A stretch of 64,000 bases of DNA from Halomonas halophila (GCF_030406665.1 NZ_CP129121.1:682001-746000); one strand, 5' to 3'; counted from the first letter of the stretch, positions 54,675 to 64,000 are shown. A program made the numbers and translations. Notes: generated by a model not told the origin, from the letters alone.

Positions 54675-57383
54675 ATGCCACTGCTCGAGGAAAAACTCGC
54701 CCCTCCGAGGCCTCTCCCCACCCTGGTGGCCCGGCCGCGGCTCAACGATCGCTTCGCCCTCGACGAGCGTGTCCGCCTGCTGGTGGTGCAGGCACCGCCG
54801 GGCTATGGCAAGAGTACCCTGGTGGCCGAACGGCTGGCGGCACTGGATCAGCCGGCCGCCTGGCTGCGGCTGGATGATCGCGACGACGACCCGGAGCGCT
54901 TCGCCGATTACTTCGGTGCGGCGCTGGATCGCCTGTGCCGCGAGTGGCCGGGCGTCTCGCCGCTTGCCGCCGTGGAAGGAACCTTCGATGAGCGCATCGA
55001 TGCCTGGCTGGCCAGCCTGCCCGCCGAGGCCGCCCCTTGCCGTCTGGTAATCGACGAGTTCGAGCATGTCCGCCACCCCGCCATCCACGATGGCCTGATG
55101 CACTGGCTGCGTCATCAGCCGCACTGGCTGACGCTGACCCTGGTATCACGCCATCGGCCGGCGCTCGGCCTGCCGCGCCTGCGCCTGCGCGGCGAGCTCG
55201 AGGAGATCGGTACACCGGCGCTCGCCTTCGACCTGGAAGAGGCCCAGACGCTGTGCGCCGAGCAGCTCAGCTTCCCGCCCACCCGGGTCAGCCTGGAGCG
55301 GGCCCTGCGCCTGACGGGCGGCTGGGTGATGGCCCTGGACTGGCTGATCCAGCGCACCACGACCCGCGCGGGCTTCGACAGCCTGCTGGAGCGGCTGGGC
55401 GGGAGCCATCCGGATTTCGTCGCCTGGTTCGACGACCTGCTGGAGGCCTGCCTCGACGAGCCCGATCGTCGCCTGCTGTGGCAGCTCGGCGTGCTGGAGC
55501 GCTTCTCGCCGACGCTGGTGGCGCGCCTGCTCGAGGGGGAGGGGGTGTCCCAACGGCTCGAGGCCCTGGAAGGGGCGGGCCTGTTCCTGGAGCGGACCGA
55601 TCCCCACGACCAGTGGTTTCGCTTCCAGCCCCTGTTCGCCGGCTACCTGCGCCATCGCCGTCACGCGCTGAGCCTCGAGTCCCAGCGCCAGCTGCATCGT
55701 CGTGCCAGCCAGGCCTGGCTGGCGCTGGGCGAGCCCGCCCTGGCGCTGGCCCAGGCCATCGAGGCCGATGATCCCGAGATGCTGACCATGCTGGTCGAGG
55801 GCCAGGGCCCACGGCTGCTGGCCCATGGCCACTTCGCGCTGCTGGCACGAGCCCTGGCGACGCTCGGCGAGACATGCCTGTGCGCCTCGCCACAGCTGAC
55901 GCTGCTGCATGGCTGGGTGTCCCACGCCCAGTACCAGTTCGAGCGCACCGCCCAGGCCATCGGCTGGATCGAGGCCCAGCTCGACGACCCCGCCTGGCAG
56001 GCGCTGGCCGCCGAGTTCGCTACCCTGCGCGCCCAGCTGGCGATCAACCGGGGCGATGCCGAACGGGCCGCGCCGCTGGCCGAGCAGGCCCTGACCCGGC
56101 CGGCCCGCTACCTGGCCGTCACGCCGGTGTCGGCCGCTGCCATTCTCTGCAAGGCACGGTTCGTCCAGGGGCGACTCGCCGAGTCGCTGACGCGGGTCCA
56201 TGACGTGGAGCGGGAGGCGCAGCGCATCGGCGACGACCAGCTGATGCTGTGGGCGCTGTGCCACCATTCGGAGACCCTGGTCGCCCAGGGGCGGCTGCAG
56301 GCCGCCTACGACATCCAGGAACGGGCCTTCGCGCATATCGAGCACTGCGGCCTCGATCGGCTGCCGGTCGCCGAGTTTCTCTATCGCATCCGCAGCCAGC
56401 TGCTGTGGGAGTGGCACCGCCTGGACGAGGCCGAGCAGGCGGCCCTGGCAGGCATCGCCCTGCTCGACCGCCAGGGCGAGCGCTGGACCCTGCAGTGTCA
56501 CGTGAGCCTGGCCAAGGTCGCCCTGGCGCGCGGCGACCAGGCGCAGTGTGCCGACCATGTTCGCCGCATCCGCAAGATTCTTGCCGACGGCGACTACCAC
56601 ATCGACTGGCGGGCCAACGCCCATGCCACCCTGCTGGCCTGGTGGCAGGCCAACGACGACCGCGATGCCGTGGCCCGCTGGCTGCAGGAGGCGCCGACCG
56701 CCGAGCCCCACATCGCCAGCAACCACTTCGCCCAGGCCAACGTGCGCAATCACGCCCGGGCGCTGATGCTGCTCGGTCGGCCCGACGAGGCCCGAGCGCT
56801 GCTGGACACGCTGGAGACTCAGGCTGCGCGCTTCGGCCTGGTCACCGATGCCAACCGCAACCGGCTGTGTCTGGCGCTTCTGGAGTGGCAGTGCGGCCAT
56901 GAATCGGCGGCGCTGGAGCACCTGGCCGAGGCCCTGGAGCTGGCCTCGCGCACGGCGCTCATCGGCAGCTTCCTGCGTCTGGGCCGACCGCTGTCCGAGA
57001 TGCTCGGTCGTCTGCTCGAGACCCGGGCACTGGACGAGCTGGCCAGGCGACGCGCCGAGCGACTGCTCTCGCTGGCCGGCCGTCAGCGCGACTTCGGCCG
57101 CGCCGTGCGCCTGATGCTCGACGAGGCGGTGATCGCCGACATCGTTGCCCGCCCCGACGTGCCCGAGCTGATCCGCACCTCGCCGTTGACCCGTCGCGAG
57201 TGGCAGATCCTGGGGCTGATCCATGCGGGGCTCTCCAACGAGCAGATCGCCGAACAGCTGTCGGTGGCGCCCACCACCATCAAGACCCATATCCGCAGTC
57301 TTTACCAGAAGCAGGGCATCCGCCGCCGCGAGGAGGCCATCGCCCTGGCCGGCGACCTCCTCGCGCGCATCCAGGGGGAGTAG
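54675..57383 (+). CDS. malT: MalT-like ATP-dependent activator
   Basis: A 902-residue regulator, almost the same length as E. coli MalT (901). Residues 40-48 are the Walker A motif (APPGYGKST) of the STAND ATPase domain, a central helical-repeat region follows (about 340-800), and the C-terminus is a LuxR-type helix-turn-helix (LTRREWQILGLIHAGLSNEQIAEQL, APTTIKTHIRSLYQKQ). MalT is triggered by maltotriose and binds GGGGA(T/G)GAGG boxes. It precedes a GH13 glucosidase and MalK gene, and malG-malF-malE are convergent. A matching box lies just after its stop. It might also respond to other STAND inputs, but context favours maltose. Confidence 0.9.
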   Translation: MPLLEEKLAPPRPLPTLVARPRLNDRFALDERVRLLVVQAPPGYGKSTLVAERLAALDQPAAWLRLDDRDDDPERFADYFGAALDRLCREWPGVSPLAAVEGTFDERIDAWLASLPAEAAPCRLVIDEFEHVRHPAIHDGLMHWLRHQPHWLTLTLVSRHRPALGLPRLRLRGELEEIGTPALAFDLEEAQTLCAEQLSFPPTRVSLERALRLTGGWVMALDWLIQRTTTRAGFDSLLERLGGSHPDFVAWFDDLLEACLDEPDRRLLWQLGVLERFSPTLVARLLEGEGVSQRLEALEGAGLFLERTDPHDQWFRFQPLFAGYLRHRRHALSLESQRQLHRRASQAWLALGEPALALAQAIEADDPEMLTMLVEGQGPRLLAHGHFALLARALATLGETCLCASPQLTLLHGWVSHAQYQFERTAQAIGWIEAQLDDPAWQALAAEFATLRAQLAINRGDAERAAPLAEQALTRPARYLAVTPVSAAAILCKARFVQGRLAESLTRVHDVEREAQRIGDDQLMLWALCHHSETLVAQGRLQAAYDIQERAFAHIEHCGLDRLPVAEFLYRIRSQLLWEWHRLDEAEQAALAGIALLDRQGERWTLQCHVSLAKVALARGDQAQCADHVRRIRKILADGDYHIDWRANAHATLLAWWQANDDRDAVARWLQEAPTAEPHIASNHFAQANVRNHARALMLLGRPDEARALLDTLETQAARFGLVTDANRNRLCLALLEWQCGHESAALEHLAEALELASRTALIGSFLRLGRPLSEMLGRLLETRALDELARRRAERLLSLAGRQRDFGRAVRLMLDEAVIADIVARPDVPELIRTSPLTRREWQILGLIHAGLSNEQIAEQLSVAPTTIKTHIRSLYQKQGIRRREEAIALAGDLLARIQGE

Positions 57384-57526
57384 GGGACGCCTCCTCCCCC
57401 CGCCTACGCCTGTTGCCCTCCCCGCAGGAGGATTTCTCCCGCCGGTCCTGCCGCCACCATGGGCATGACGCTTTTCCTGCGGTGTCGGCCCGCCGATACC
57501 CGCGATTCACCACAAGGACCCGGCAC
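57384..57526. promoter_or_regulatory. Promoter of the GH13-malK pair with candidate MalT box
   Basis: The minus strand reads GGGGAGGAGG at 57399-57390, an exact match to the enteric MalT box consensus. A weaker relative (GGGGAGGGCA, 7 of 10) lies 24 bp further along, at 57423-57414. No terminator is seen between malT and the GH13 gene. Confidence 0.55.
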
Positions 57527-59212
57527 ATGACCACAGACACTTCCCAGTACCTTGGCCGACAGGGCGCCGACTGGTGGCGCGGCGCGGTGATCTACCAGAT
57601 CTATCCGCGCAGCTTCCTGGATGCGAACGGCGACGGCATCGGCGACCTGCAGGGCGTGATCGAGCGGCTCGACTACATCGCCTCGCTGAACGTCGACGCC
57701 ATCTGGCTGTCGCCGTTCTTCACCTCGCCGATGCTCGATTTCGGCTACGACGTCAGCGACTACCGCGACGTGGACCCGATGTTCGGCACTCTCGAGGACT
57801 TCGACCGCCTGGTGGAGGCCGCTCACGCCCGCGGCCTCAAGGTCACCATCGATCAGGTGCTTTCCCACACCTCCGATCAGCACCCCTGGTTCGCCGAGAG
57901 CCGCCAGAGCCGCGACAACCCCAGGGCCGACTGGTACGTCTGGGCCGATCCTCGGCCCGACGGCGCCCCGCCCACCAACTGGCAGGCGATCTTCGGCGGC
58001 TCCGCCTGGCAGTGGGACACCCGCCGCTGCCAGTACTACCTGCACAACTTCCTGGTCGAGCAGCCGGACCTCAACTTCCAGAACCCCGCGGTGGTCGAGG
58101 CCATTCTCGGCGAGGTGCGCTTCTGGCTGGAGCGGGGCGTCGACGGCTTCCGCCTGGACGCGGTGAACTTCTGCACCCATGGCGAGCTCCAGGACAACCC
58201 GCCCCGCGAGGAGATCGCCGAGGGCTTCATCGGCGTGCGCCCCGATAACCCCTATGGCTATCAGCAACATATCCACGACAAGACCCAGCCGGAGAACCTG
58301 ATCTTCCTGGAGCGGCTGCGGGCGCTGCTCGACGAGTATCCCGGCACCACCAGCGTCGGCGAGGTCGGCGACGATGACTCGCTGGGCGTGATGGCCGAAT
58401 ATTCCCAGGGGGGCAAGCGTCTGCACATGGCTTACTCCTTCGACCTGCTCGGCGAGCGCCATGATCCGGAGTACCTGCGCGGGATCCTCACCGAGATGGA
58501 GGCGCGCATCGGCGATGGCTGGCCCTGCTGGGCGCTGGGCAACCACGACGTCACCCGCCTGGCCACCCGCTGGGGCGCCGAGGGCAACGACGCGGCGCTG
58601 CGCCTCTACCTGGCCTTCCTGCTCACTCAGCGCGGCAGCATCTGTCTCTACCAGGGCGAGGAACTGGGCCTGACCGAGGCCGAGCTGACCTTCGAGCAGC
58701 TGGTCGACCCCGCCGGCATCACCTTCTGGCCGGCCTACAAGGGGCGCGACGGCTGCCGCACCCCCATGCCCTGGCAGGCCGACGCCCGCCACGGCGGCTT
58801 CTCCACGGGAACCCCCTGGCTGCCGGTGCCCGATGCACACCTGGAGCTGGCGGTGGACCAGCAGGAGCCCCAGGAGGATTCGCTGCTCAACGCCAGTCGC
58901 GCCTTCCTGGCCTTCCGCCGTCGGCATCCGGCGCTGGTCAAGGGCGATATCGCCTACCATCCGGTGCGCGACGAGGTGCTGTGCCTCGAGCGACGCCATC
59001 CGGCGAGCGCCCCCGGCGAACGCCTGCTGGTGGCGCTGAACTTTGCCGATGAGCCTCGCGAACTGCCGGCCCCGCACGACGCCTGTGCCCTCGACGATGC
59101 CCCGGCCATGGTCAACGGCCAGTGGCAGAGCGGCACGCTCACCCTGCCGGCACATGGTATCGCCATCGCCCGCTGTACCACTGACTCGGAGGAAGCCTCA
59201 TGGGACGTCTGA
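57527..59212 (+). CDS. GH13 alpha-glucosidase, copy 3
   Basis: A 561-residue GH13_23-type enzyme without a signal peptide. DWWRGAVIYQIYPRSFLDANGDGIGD opens it; catalytic residues are Asp211 (DGFRLDAVN), Glu279 (TSVGEVGDDD) and Asp341 (LGNHDVTR). AAGGA upstream fixes the ATG at 57527. It overlaps the malK gene by 13 bases, and the two form the MalT-linked unit. Cytoplasmic hydrolysis of maltose or maltodextrins is inferred. Confidence 0.93.
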   Translation: MTTDTSQYLGRQGADWWRGAVIYQIYPRSFLDANGDGIGDLQGVIERLDYIASLNVDAIWLSPFFTSPMLDFGYDVSDYRDVDPMFGTLEDFDRLVEAAHARGLKVTIDQVLSHTSDQHPWFAESRQSRDNPRADWYVWADPRPDGAPPTNWQAIFGGSAWQWDTRRCQYYLHNFLVEQPDLNFQNPAVVEAILGEVRFWLERGVDGFRLDAVNFCTHGELQDNPPREEIAEGFIGVRPDNPYGYQQHIHDKTQPENLIFLERLRALLDEYPGTTSVGEVGDDDSLGVMAEYSQGGKRLHMAYSFDLLGERHDPEYLRGILTEMEARIGDGWPCWALGNHDVTRLATRWGAEGNDAALRLYLAFLLTQRGSICLYQGEELGLTEAELTFEQLVDPAGITFWPAYKGRDGCRTPMPWQADARHGGFSTGTPWLPVPDAHLELAVDQQEPQEDSLLNASRAFLAFRRRHPALVKGDIAYHPVRDEVLCLERRHPASAPGERLLVALNFADEPRELPAPHDACALDDAPAMVNGQWQSGTLTLPAHGIAIARCTTDSEEASWDV

Positions 59213-60315
59213 CCCTGAGCGACATCGGCAAGGACTATGACGGCGTCGAGATCTCGCGCGACATCGACCTGACCATCGAGGACGGCGAGTTCGTGGTCTT
59301 CGTCGGGCCCTCGGGCTGCGGCAAGTCGACCCTGCTGCGCATGGTCGCCGGGCTCGAGGACATCAGCCGCGGCGAGATGTGCCTGGACGGCGAGCGGATC
59401 AACGAGATCCCGCCCCAGGAGCGCGATATCGGCATGGTCTTCCAGTCCTATGCGCTGTACCCGCACATGACGGTGGCCGAGAACATGGCCTTCGGCCTCA
59501 AGCTGGCGCGCACCGACAAGGCCGAGATCCGCCGCCGCGTCGAGCACGCCGCCGATATCCTGCAGCTTGCCCCGCTGCTCGAGCGCAAGCCGAAGGACCT
59601 CTCCGGCGGCCAGCGCCAACGGGTGGCGATCGGCCGCACCCTGGTCAAGGAGCCAGCGGTGTTCCTGTTCGACGAACCGCTGTCGAACCTGGATGCCTCG
59701 CTGCGGGTCGAGATGCGGGTGCGGATCGCCGAGCTGCACAGGCGCCTCGGCGCCACCATGATCTATGTCACCCATGACCAGGTCGAGGCGATGACGCTGG
59801 CCGACCGCATCGTGCTGCTGTCGAGCGGCCGCATCGCCCAGGTCGGCGCGCCGCTGTCGCTCTACCACTTCCCCAACTCCCTCGAGGTGGCCGAGTTCAT
59901 CGGCTCGCCGCGTATCAATACCCTGCCGGTGACGGTGGTCGACCCGGGCCCGCAGCGCACCGGCGTGCGCCTGCCGTCCGGCGAGACGCTGGCCGTGGCG
60001 GTGGACGGCCGCGGCCTCCAGGCGGGCGACACCGCCACCCTGGGGGTGCGCGCCGAGGACTTCGTCGCCCCCGAGCAGGGCGAAGCGATGCTCGAGGCCA
60101 GGCTGATGGTGGCCGAGAAGCTCGGCTACGAGACTCTCGCCCACCTGCAGGTCGAGGGCGTCGAGGGCACCGTGACGCAGCGCCTCGACGGCCTGGCCCG
60201 GTTCGAGGAGCACCAGACCGTCGCCCTGGGCCTGTCCGGCGACCACTGCCACCTGTTCGGCCCCGACGGCCAGGCCTGTCCGCGCCAGGTGGAGATCCCC
60301 GGCATCGTCCACTGA
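59200..60315 (+). CDS. malK: Maltose ABC transporter ATP-binding protein
   Basis: A 371-residue ATPase with Walker A GPSGCGKST, signature LSGGQRQRVAIGRTL, Walker B VFLFDEP and switch His in IYVTHDQVEAM. The C-terminal regulatory domain follows residue 240; E. coli MalK has 371 residues too. It would energise MalFG encoded convergently. In enteric bacteria the MalK tail also restrains MalT and binds EIIAGlc; whether this holds here cannot be read off. Confidence 0.92.
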   Translation: MGRLTLSDIGKDYDGVEISRDIDLTIEDGEFVVFVGPSGCGKSTLLRMVAGLEDISRGEMCLDGERINEIPPQERDIGMVFQSYALYPHMTVAENMAFGLKLARTDKAEIRRRVEHAADILQLAPLLERKPKDLSGGQRQRVAIGRTLVKEPAVFLFDEPLSNLDASLRVEMRVRIAELHRRLGATMIYVTHDQVEAMTLADRIVLLSSGRIAQVGAPLSLYHFPNSLEVAEFIGSPRINTLPVTVVDPGPQRTGVRLPSGETLAVAVDGRGLQAGDTATLGVRAEDFVAPEQGEAMLEARLMVAEKLGYETLAHLQVEGVEGTVTQRLDGLARFEEHQTVALGLSGDHCHLFGPDGQACPRQVEIPGIVH

Positions 60316-60338
60316 ACGACAGCCTGCCCGGACCACCC

Positions 60339-60374
60339 CGCCCCGGTGCGCCTTGCGCCCGGGGCGTTGTCTTT
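60339..60374 (+). terminator. Terminator after malK
   Basis: CGCCCCGG and CCGGGGCG pair around a 12-base loop, followed by TTGTCTTT. Confidence 0.72.
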
Positions 60375-60427
60375 GCCATGGCCCATCATCGGGGGGCAGC
60401 GGTCGATACCTGCCCACGACCACATAT

Positions 60428-60451
60428 AAAAAACCCCGGCGAAGGCCGGGG
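60428..60451 (-). terminator. Terminator after malG
   Basis: CCCCGGC-GAAG-GCCGGGG preceded on the plus strand by an A-run (60428-60433), so leftward transcripts end in a hairpin plus TTTTTT. Confidence 0.9.
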
Positions 60452-60505
60452 AAGCAGGGAGTCCCTGTCGGGACGAGGAAATCGGGGGGCAGAGGTGGGA
60501 GGAGC

Positions 60506-61396
60506 TCAGCCCTTCACGCCGCCGGCGGTGAGTCCGCCGGCGATCCAGCGCTGGCAGAGCAGGAAGGCCAGGGTGATGGGCAGCCCGGAGAGCACCGCCG
60601 CGGCGGCGAAGTCACCCCAGCGCTGGTTGTGATCGGCCAGATACTGCTGGGCGCCCACGGCGAGGGTCAGCTTGTCCTCGTCGAGCAGCAGCACCGAGGC
60701 CATGGGGTACTCCATGATCGACATGATGAAGGCGAGGATGAACACCACCATCAGGATCGGCACCGAGAGCGGCAGCAGGATGTGGTAGAAGGCCTGCCAG
60801 GTGCTGGCGCCGTCGACCATCGCCGCCTCCTCCAGGGAGCCGTCGATGGACTCGAAGTAGCCCTTGATGGTCCAGATATGCAGCGCCACCGCGCCCAACG
60901 AGGCGAGGATCAGCGCGCCGTGGGTGTTGAGTCCCAACCATGGCACCAGCTGGCCGAGGCGGTCGAACAGCGCGTAGAGCGCCACCAGCGAGAGCACGGC
61001 CGGGAACATCTGGAAGATCAGCATGCCCTTGAGGATCGGCGCCTTGCCCTTGAAGCGCATCCGGGCGAAGGCGTAGGCGCTGGTGGTGGAGAGCGCGAGG
61101 ATCATCAGCGACGATGCCATCGCCACCTTGATGGAATTCCACAGCCACAGCAGCACCGGGAACGGTGGCTGGACCACGGTGCCGTCGGTCCGCTCCCAGG
61201 GGATGCCCAGGGCCAGCGCCCAGTGCTCCAGCGAGAAGCGTTCGGGGATCAGGCTGCCGGTGGCGAAGTTGCCCTCGCGGAAGGAGATCGAGATCACCAG
61301 CAGTAGCGGGAACACCACCAGGCTTGCGAAGCCCAGCAGGGCGAGGTGGGCGCCCAGCTTGCGGGCACGAATCGAACGGGGTTGAACCATGGCCAT
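60506..61396 (-). CDS. malG: Maltose ABC permease MalG
   Basis: A 296-residue permease, the same length as E. coli MalG. The EAA loop is LEEAAMVDGASTWQAFYHILLPLSVPILM; the C-terminus QRWIAGGLTAGGVKG is typical and may reach toward the sugar site. AAGGAGG lies before the ATG at 61396; a longer frame is the shadow of malF. It follows malF by 14 bases. Confidence 0.92.
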   Translation of the reverse strand: MAMVQPRSIRARKLGAHLALLGFASLVVFPLLLVISISFREGNFATGSLIPERFSLEHWALALGIPWERTDGTVVQPPFPVLLWLWNSIKVAMASSLMILALSTTSAYAFARMRFKGKAPILKGMLIFQMFPAVLSLVALYALFDRLGQLVPWLGLNTHGALILASLGAVALHIWTIKGYFESIDGSLEEAAMVDGASTWQAFYHILLPLSVPILMVVFILAFIMSIMEYPMASVLLLDEDKLTLAVGAQQYLADHNQRWGDFAAAAVLSGLPITLAFLLCQRWIAGGLTAGGVKG

Positions 61397-61410
61397 GAGA
61401 CGACTCCTCC

Positions 61411-62985
61411 TTAGACCTTGACCTTGGACAGGCGCAGATTGAGCCACGACAGCCCGATCACCAGAAGGAAGATCAGGGTGGCGATGGCGGCCGCCAGGCC
61501 GAATTGCTGGCCGGCATCCTGGAAGGCGATGCGGTAGGTGTAGCTGACCAGCAGGTCGGTGGTACCCGCCGGAGTGCTGGCGCCAAGGATGTCCGGCTTG
61601 CCGCCGGTGAGCAGGGCGATCAGCACGAAGTTGTTGAAGTTGAAGGCGAAGGCGGCGATCAGTAGCGGCGTCAGCGGCTTGAGGATCAGCGGCAGGGTGA
61701 TGCGCATCATGTTGGTCAGCGGCCCGCCACCGTCCACCGCGGAGGCCTCGTAGAGATCGCGGGGGATCGACTGGATCAGGCCCATGCACAGCAGCAGCAT
61801 GTAGGGATAGCCGAGCCAGGTGTTGACGATCAGCAGCATGGTGCGCGCCGTCGACGGGTCGGTGAACCAGTCGGGGCTGATGCCGAAGAGGTTCTCGAGG
61901 ATCAGGTTTATCTCGCCGTGGTTCTGGTTGAACATGCCCTTGAAGATCAGGATCGAGATGAAGGCCGGCACCGCGTAGGGCAGGATCAGCAGGGTGCGAT
62001 AGATGGCCTTGCCCTTGAGCTGGTCCCACTGCAGCAGCGTGGCCAGCACGAAGCCCACCGCCAGGGTGAAGACCACCGTCAGCCCGGCGAAGACGAAGGT
62101 CCAGACGAAGATCTGCAGGAAGGGCCCGCGGATGTCCGGATCGGTGAAGATCCGGGTGTAATTGTCCAGCCCCACCGCCACCGGCCAGCCGGGGGTGAGG
62201 CGCTCGCCGTCCTCGGTGACGAAGAAACCGGTCTCCTGATCGGGGGTCAGGAGGATGCCCTCGCGCAGGTCGGTCAGGCTGCCGTCGGGATTCGCCTCGA
62301 AGCGCGGCAGCATCGGCGCGAAGCGGCGCAGCCCCGCCATCTTGAGCTCGATACCCTCCGGCGTCACCAGGGTCAGGCGCTGCAGGCGATCACGCCGGGC
62401 GATGACCTCGCGCATGCCCAGCGCCTCGCCGGAGGGGGCCGCCTCGGTCGGCTCGATCGCCAGGGGCTGTCCTTCGACGGCCTGGGCCAGCGGCAGGGAC
62501 ACCAGTTGTCTCGCGCCTTCCGGGTCGACGGCCCCCTGGGCCTCCAGATACAGGCGTGTGCGGTTTCCTTCACGTACCAGCTGGAAGTCGAAGGCCTGGC
62601 CCTCGGCCTGGTAGGTCCGGTCGAGGAACTGGGCGCGTACCCGCTCCTCGCCGAGCAGGTTGCTCGAGCTGTAATTGCTGAAGCTGATGCCGATGGTATA
62701 GACCAGCGGGAAGATCACGAACACACCCATTCCGGCCAGTGCCGGGAAGATATAGCGGTGGCTCATCCATTCACGCTTGCCGAAGACGATCGCCAGCGAG
62801 GCCCCCAGCACCAGGAACAGCAGCGAGAACATCCATTGGCCGCGCAGGTGGAAGGCCACCACCAGCCACAGGGTGGCGAGTACCAGCAGGGCCGTCAGGG
62901 TGCGCAGCGCCCAACGGCCGTAGCGCTCGGCGGGATGGCGGGAACGATGGCGCGGCAAGCCGCGCGAAGCGTTGGTCACAAACAT
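61411..62985 (-). CDS. malF: Maltose ABC permease MalF
   Basis: A 524-residue permease (E. coli MalF: 514). Two or three helices precede a large periplasmic P2 loop (about 105-270), absent from most sugar permeases and known in MalF to contact MalE. The EAA loop is LYEASAVDGGGPLTNMMRITLPLILKPL. It is in the order malE-malF-malG, transcribed leftward. The long loop marks this as a true enteric-type maltose system, unlike the shorter permease at 50.4 kb. Confidence 0.92.
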   Translation of the reverse strand: MFVTNASRGLPRHRSRHPAERYGRWALRTLTALLVLATLWLVVAFHLRGQWMFSLLFLVLGASLAIVFGKREWMSHRYIFPALAGMGVFVIFPLVYTIGISFSNYSSSNLLGEERVRAQFLDRTYQAEGQAFDFQLVREGNRTRLYLEAQGAVDPEGARQLVSLPLAQAVEGQPLAIEPTEAAPSGEALGMREVIARRDRLQRLTLVTPEGIELKMAGLRRFAPMLPRFEANPDGSLTDLREGILLTPDQETGFFVTEDGERLTPGWPVAVGLDNYTRIFTDPDIRGPFLQIFVWTFVFAGLTVVFTLAVGFVLATLLQWDQLKGKAIYRTLLILPYAVPAFISILIFKGMFNQNHGEINLILENLFGISPDWFTDPSTARTMLLIVNTWLGYPYMLLLCMGLIQSIPRDLYEASAVDGGGPLTNMMRITLPLILKPLTPLLIAAFAFNFNNFVLIALLTGGKPDILGASTPAGTTDLLVSYTYRIAFQDAGQQFGLAAAIATLIFLLVIGLSWLNLRLSKVKV

Positions 62986-63059
62986 GGGATTACCTGCGGT
63001 CTGCCCCGGCCGCGGTTCGCGGCCGGGCCGGGGCGGGAAGGAGCCCCGGAAGGCGGGCG

Positions 63060-64000
63060 TTACTCGATGGCGGTACGGATACGCTCTGCGGCGGCATCCA
63101 GCGCCGCCTGCGGCGACTGGCGGCCGCTGCCGATGTTCTGCAGCGCCGGTTCCATGGCCGACCAGAAGGCCCCCATCTCGGGGATGTTGGGCATCGGCTC
63201 GCCGAGCTCGGCATTCGCCAGGGTGGCGGCGATGTGCGGGTTGGCTTCCAGCTCCTGCTGATAGGCCTTGTGGGCCACGGCGCCCAGCGAGCCGTCGCCG
63301 TTGAAGGTGCGCAGGCCTTGCTCCTCGAGCAGGTAGCCCTCGAGGAACTCGGTGGCCAGGAAGTCGTTGGGCGAGGCCGAGTTGATCATCGCCGCCATCA
63401 CGCCGAACATCGGCTTGGCCCGCTCGTCGCCGACCCTGGGGAGAAGCGCCACACCGAAGTCGATGCCGCTCTTCTCGAGGTTGCTCCAGGCCCAGGGGCC
63501 GCTGATCATCGTCGCCACTTCCCCCTGGTTGAAGCGGGTATCCATCACGCTGTAGTCCGTGCCCTCGGGCAGCACGCCGCTGTCGATCAGTGCGCGCAGG
63601 CGTTCGGCGCCTGCCACCGCACCGGCGTTGTTGACCCCGATATCGCTGACGTCATAGCCGCTGCCGGTATGCTGGAACGGATAGCCGCCATTGGCGGCCA
63701 GCAGCGGCCAGCTGAAGTAGGGCTCGCCGTAGTCGAAGAGAATCGCCTTCTTGCCGTCCTCGGCCAGTTCGGCATCGAGCCTGGCCAGCTCGTCGAAGCT
63801 CTCGGGCGCTGTCTCCACCAGGGCCTTGTTGTAGATCAGGCCCAGCGATTCCACCGAGATGGGGTAGCCGTAGGTCTCGCCGTTCCACTCGACGGCGTCC
63901 CAGGTGAAGTCGAAGTAGCGCTCACGGTAGGCCTCGGAGGGCGCGACGGCCTTGAGCAGCCCGCTCTGGGCCCACTCGCCCATGCGGTCGTGGGCGAAGA
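63060..64000 (-). CDS. malE: Maltose-binding protein MalE, C-terminal part (cut by window end)
   Basis: The frame stays open to the last base, so the N-terminus lies outside. The 313 visible residues begin FAHDRMGEWAQSGLLKAV, near the E. coli MalE segment around residue 90, and continue with YGYPISVESLGLIYNKALVETAPESFDEL, GEVATMISGPWAWSNLEKSGIDFGVALLP and the C-terminal NIPEMGAFWSAMEPALQNI. It binds maltose and maltodextrins in the periplasm. malF follows after 74 bases. Confidence 0.93.
   Translation of the reverse strand, partial: FAHDRMGEWAQSGLLKAVAPSEAYRERYFDFTWDAVEWNGETYGYPISVESLGLIYNKALVETAPESFDELARLDAELAEDGKKAILFDYGEPYFSWPLLAANGGYPFQHTGSGYDVSDIGVNNAGAVAGAERLRALIDSGVLPEGTDYSVMDTRFNQGEVATMISGPWAWSNLEKSGIDFGVALLPRVGDERAKPMFGVMAAMINSASPNDFLATEFLEGYLLEEQGLRTFNGDGSLGAVAHKAYQQELEANPHIAATLANAELGEPMPNIPEMGAFWSAMEPALQNIGSGRQSPQAALDAAAERIRTAIE

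Overview
The window is about 64 kb of high-GC, gene-dense DNA. It fits a halophilic gammaproteobacterium of the Halomonas group (inference). Support comes from the mix of TRAP transporters, a BetT choline carrier behind a BetI-type operator, a glucoside 3-dehydrogenase-type locus (an enzyme known from Halomonas) and enteric-like MalT/MalEFGK genes. I see no prophage, insertion sequence, CRISPR array, rRNA or complete tRNA.

Region 1 (1-8740) is the end of purine (allantoin) degradation followed by the full glycerate pathway: ureidoglycine aminohydrolase (partial), glyoxylate carboligase, hydroxypyruvate isomerase, tartronate semialdehyde reductase, glycerate 2-kinase and pyruvate kinase, then an FCD-type GntR regulator. 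The palindrome TGTATACA lies before gcl, before the gntR gene and before a TRAP operon at 20.6 kb.

Region 2 (8743-17895) is the most unusual part. Two divergent gene sets share a promoter region holding two near-identical LacI-type operators exactly 210 bp apart. Leftward: an oxidoreductase, a TIM-barrel sugar isomerase and an MFS permease. Rightward: a secreted TIM-barrel isomerase, a GMC flavoprotein with its Tat-exported small subunit, a secreted DUF1080 (3-keto-disaccharide hydrolase) protein and a LacI regulator. Together they look like a periplasmic 3-keto-glycoside pathway: oxidise a glycoside at C3, cleave it, import the keto-sugar and reduce it.

Region 3 (17950-28408) holds a DUF192 protein, an EamA exporter, a Tsx-like outer-membrane channel, a DctPQM TRAP transporter, a macro-domain hydrolase, and a TAXI-type TRAP transporter with fused permease plus a universal stress protein.

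Region 4 (28620-38387) is sensory: a DUF2189 membrane protein, a secreted molybdopterin-fold protein paired with a hybrid kinase, then FIST protein, NahK/ErcS'-like kinase, LuxR response regulator, ExaC-type aldehyde dehydrogenase and zinc alcohol dehydrogenase. The last five resemble the ethanol-oxidation/NosP-NahK neighbourhood of Pseudomonas.

Region 5 (38579-43756) has BetT and a BaeSR-like two-component system with a Spy/CpxP-like chaperone; both promoters carry TGCA repeats at 11-bp spacing.

Region 6 (43842-64000) carries two alpha-glucoside systems side by side: a LacI-controlled ABC importer with two GH13 glucosidases and a porin, and a MalT-controlled set (MalT, GH13 glucosidase, MalK, MalG, MalF, partial MalE). 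The LacI operators and a candidate MalT box can be seen. Two intergenic copies of a hairpin repeat (3.5 and 13.6 kb) add to the picture.
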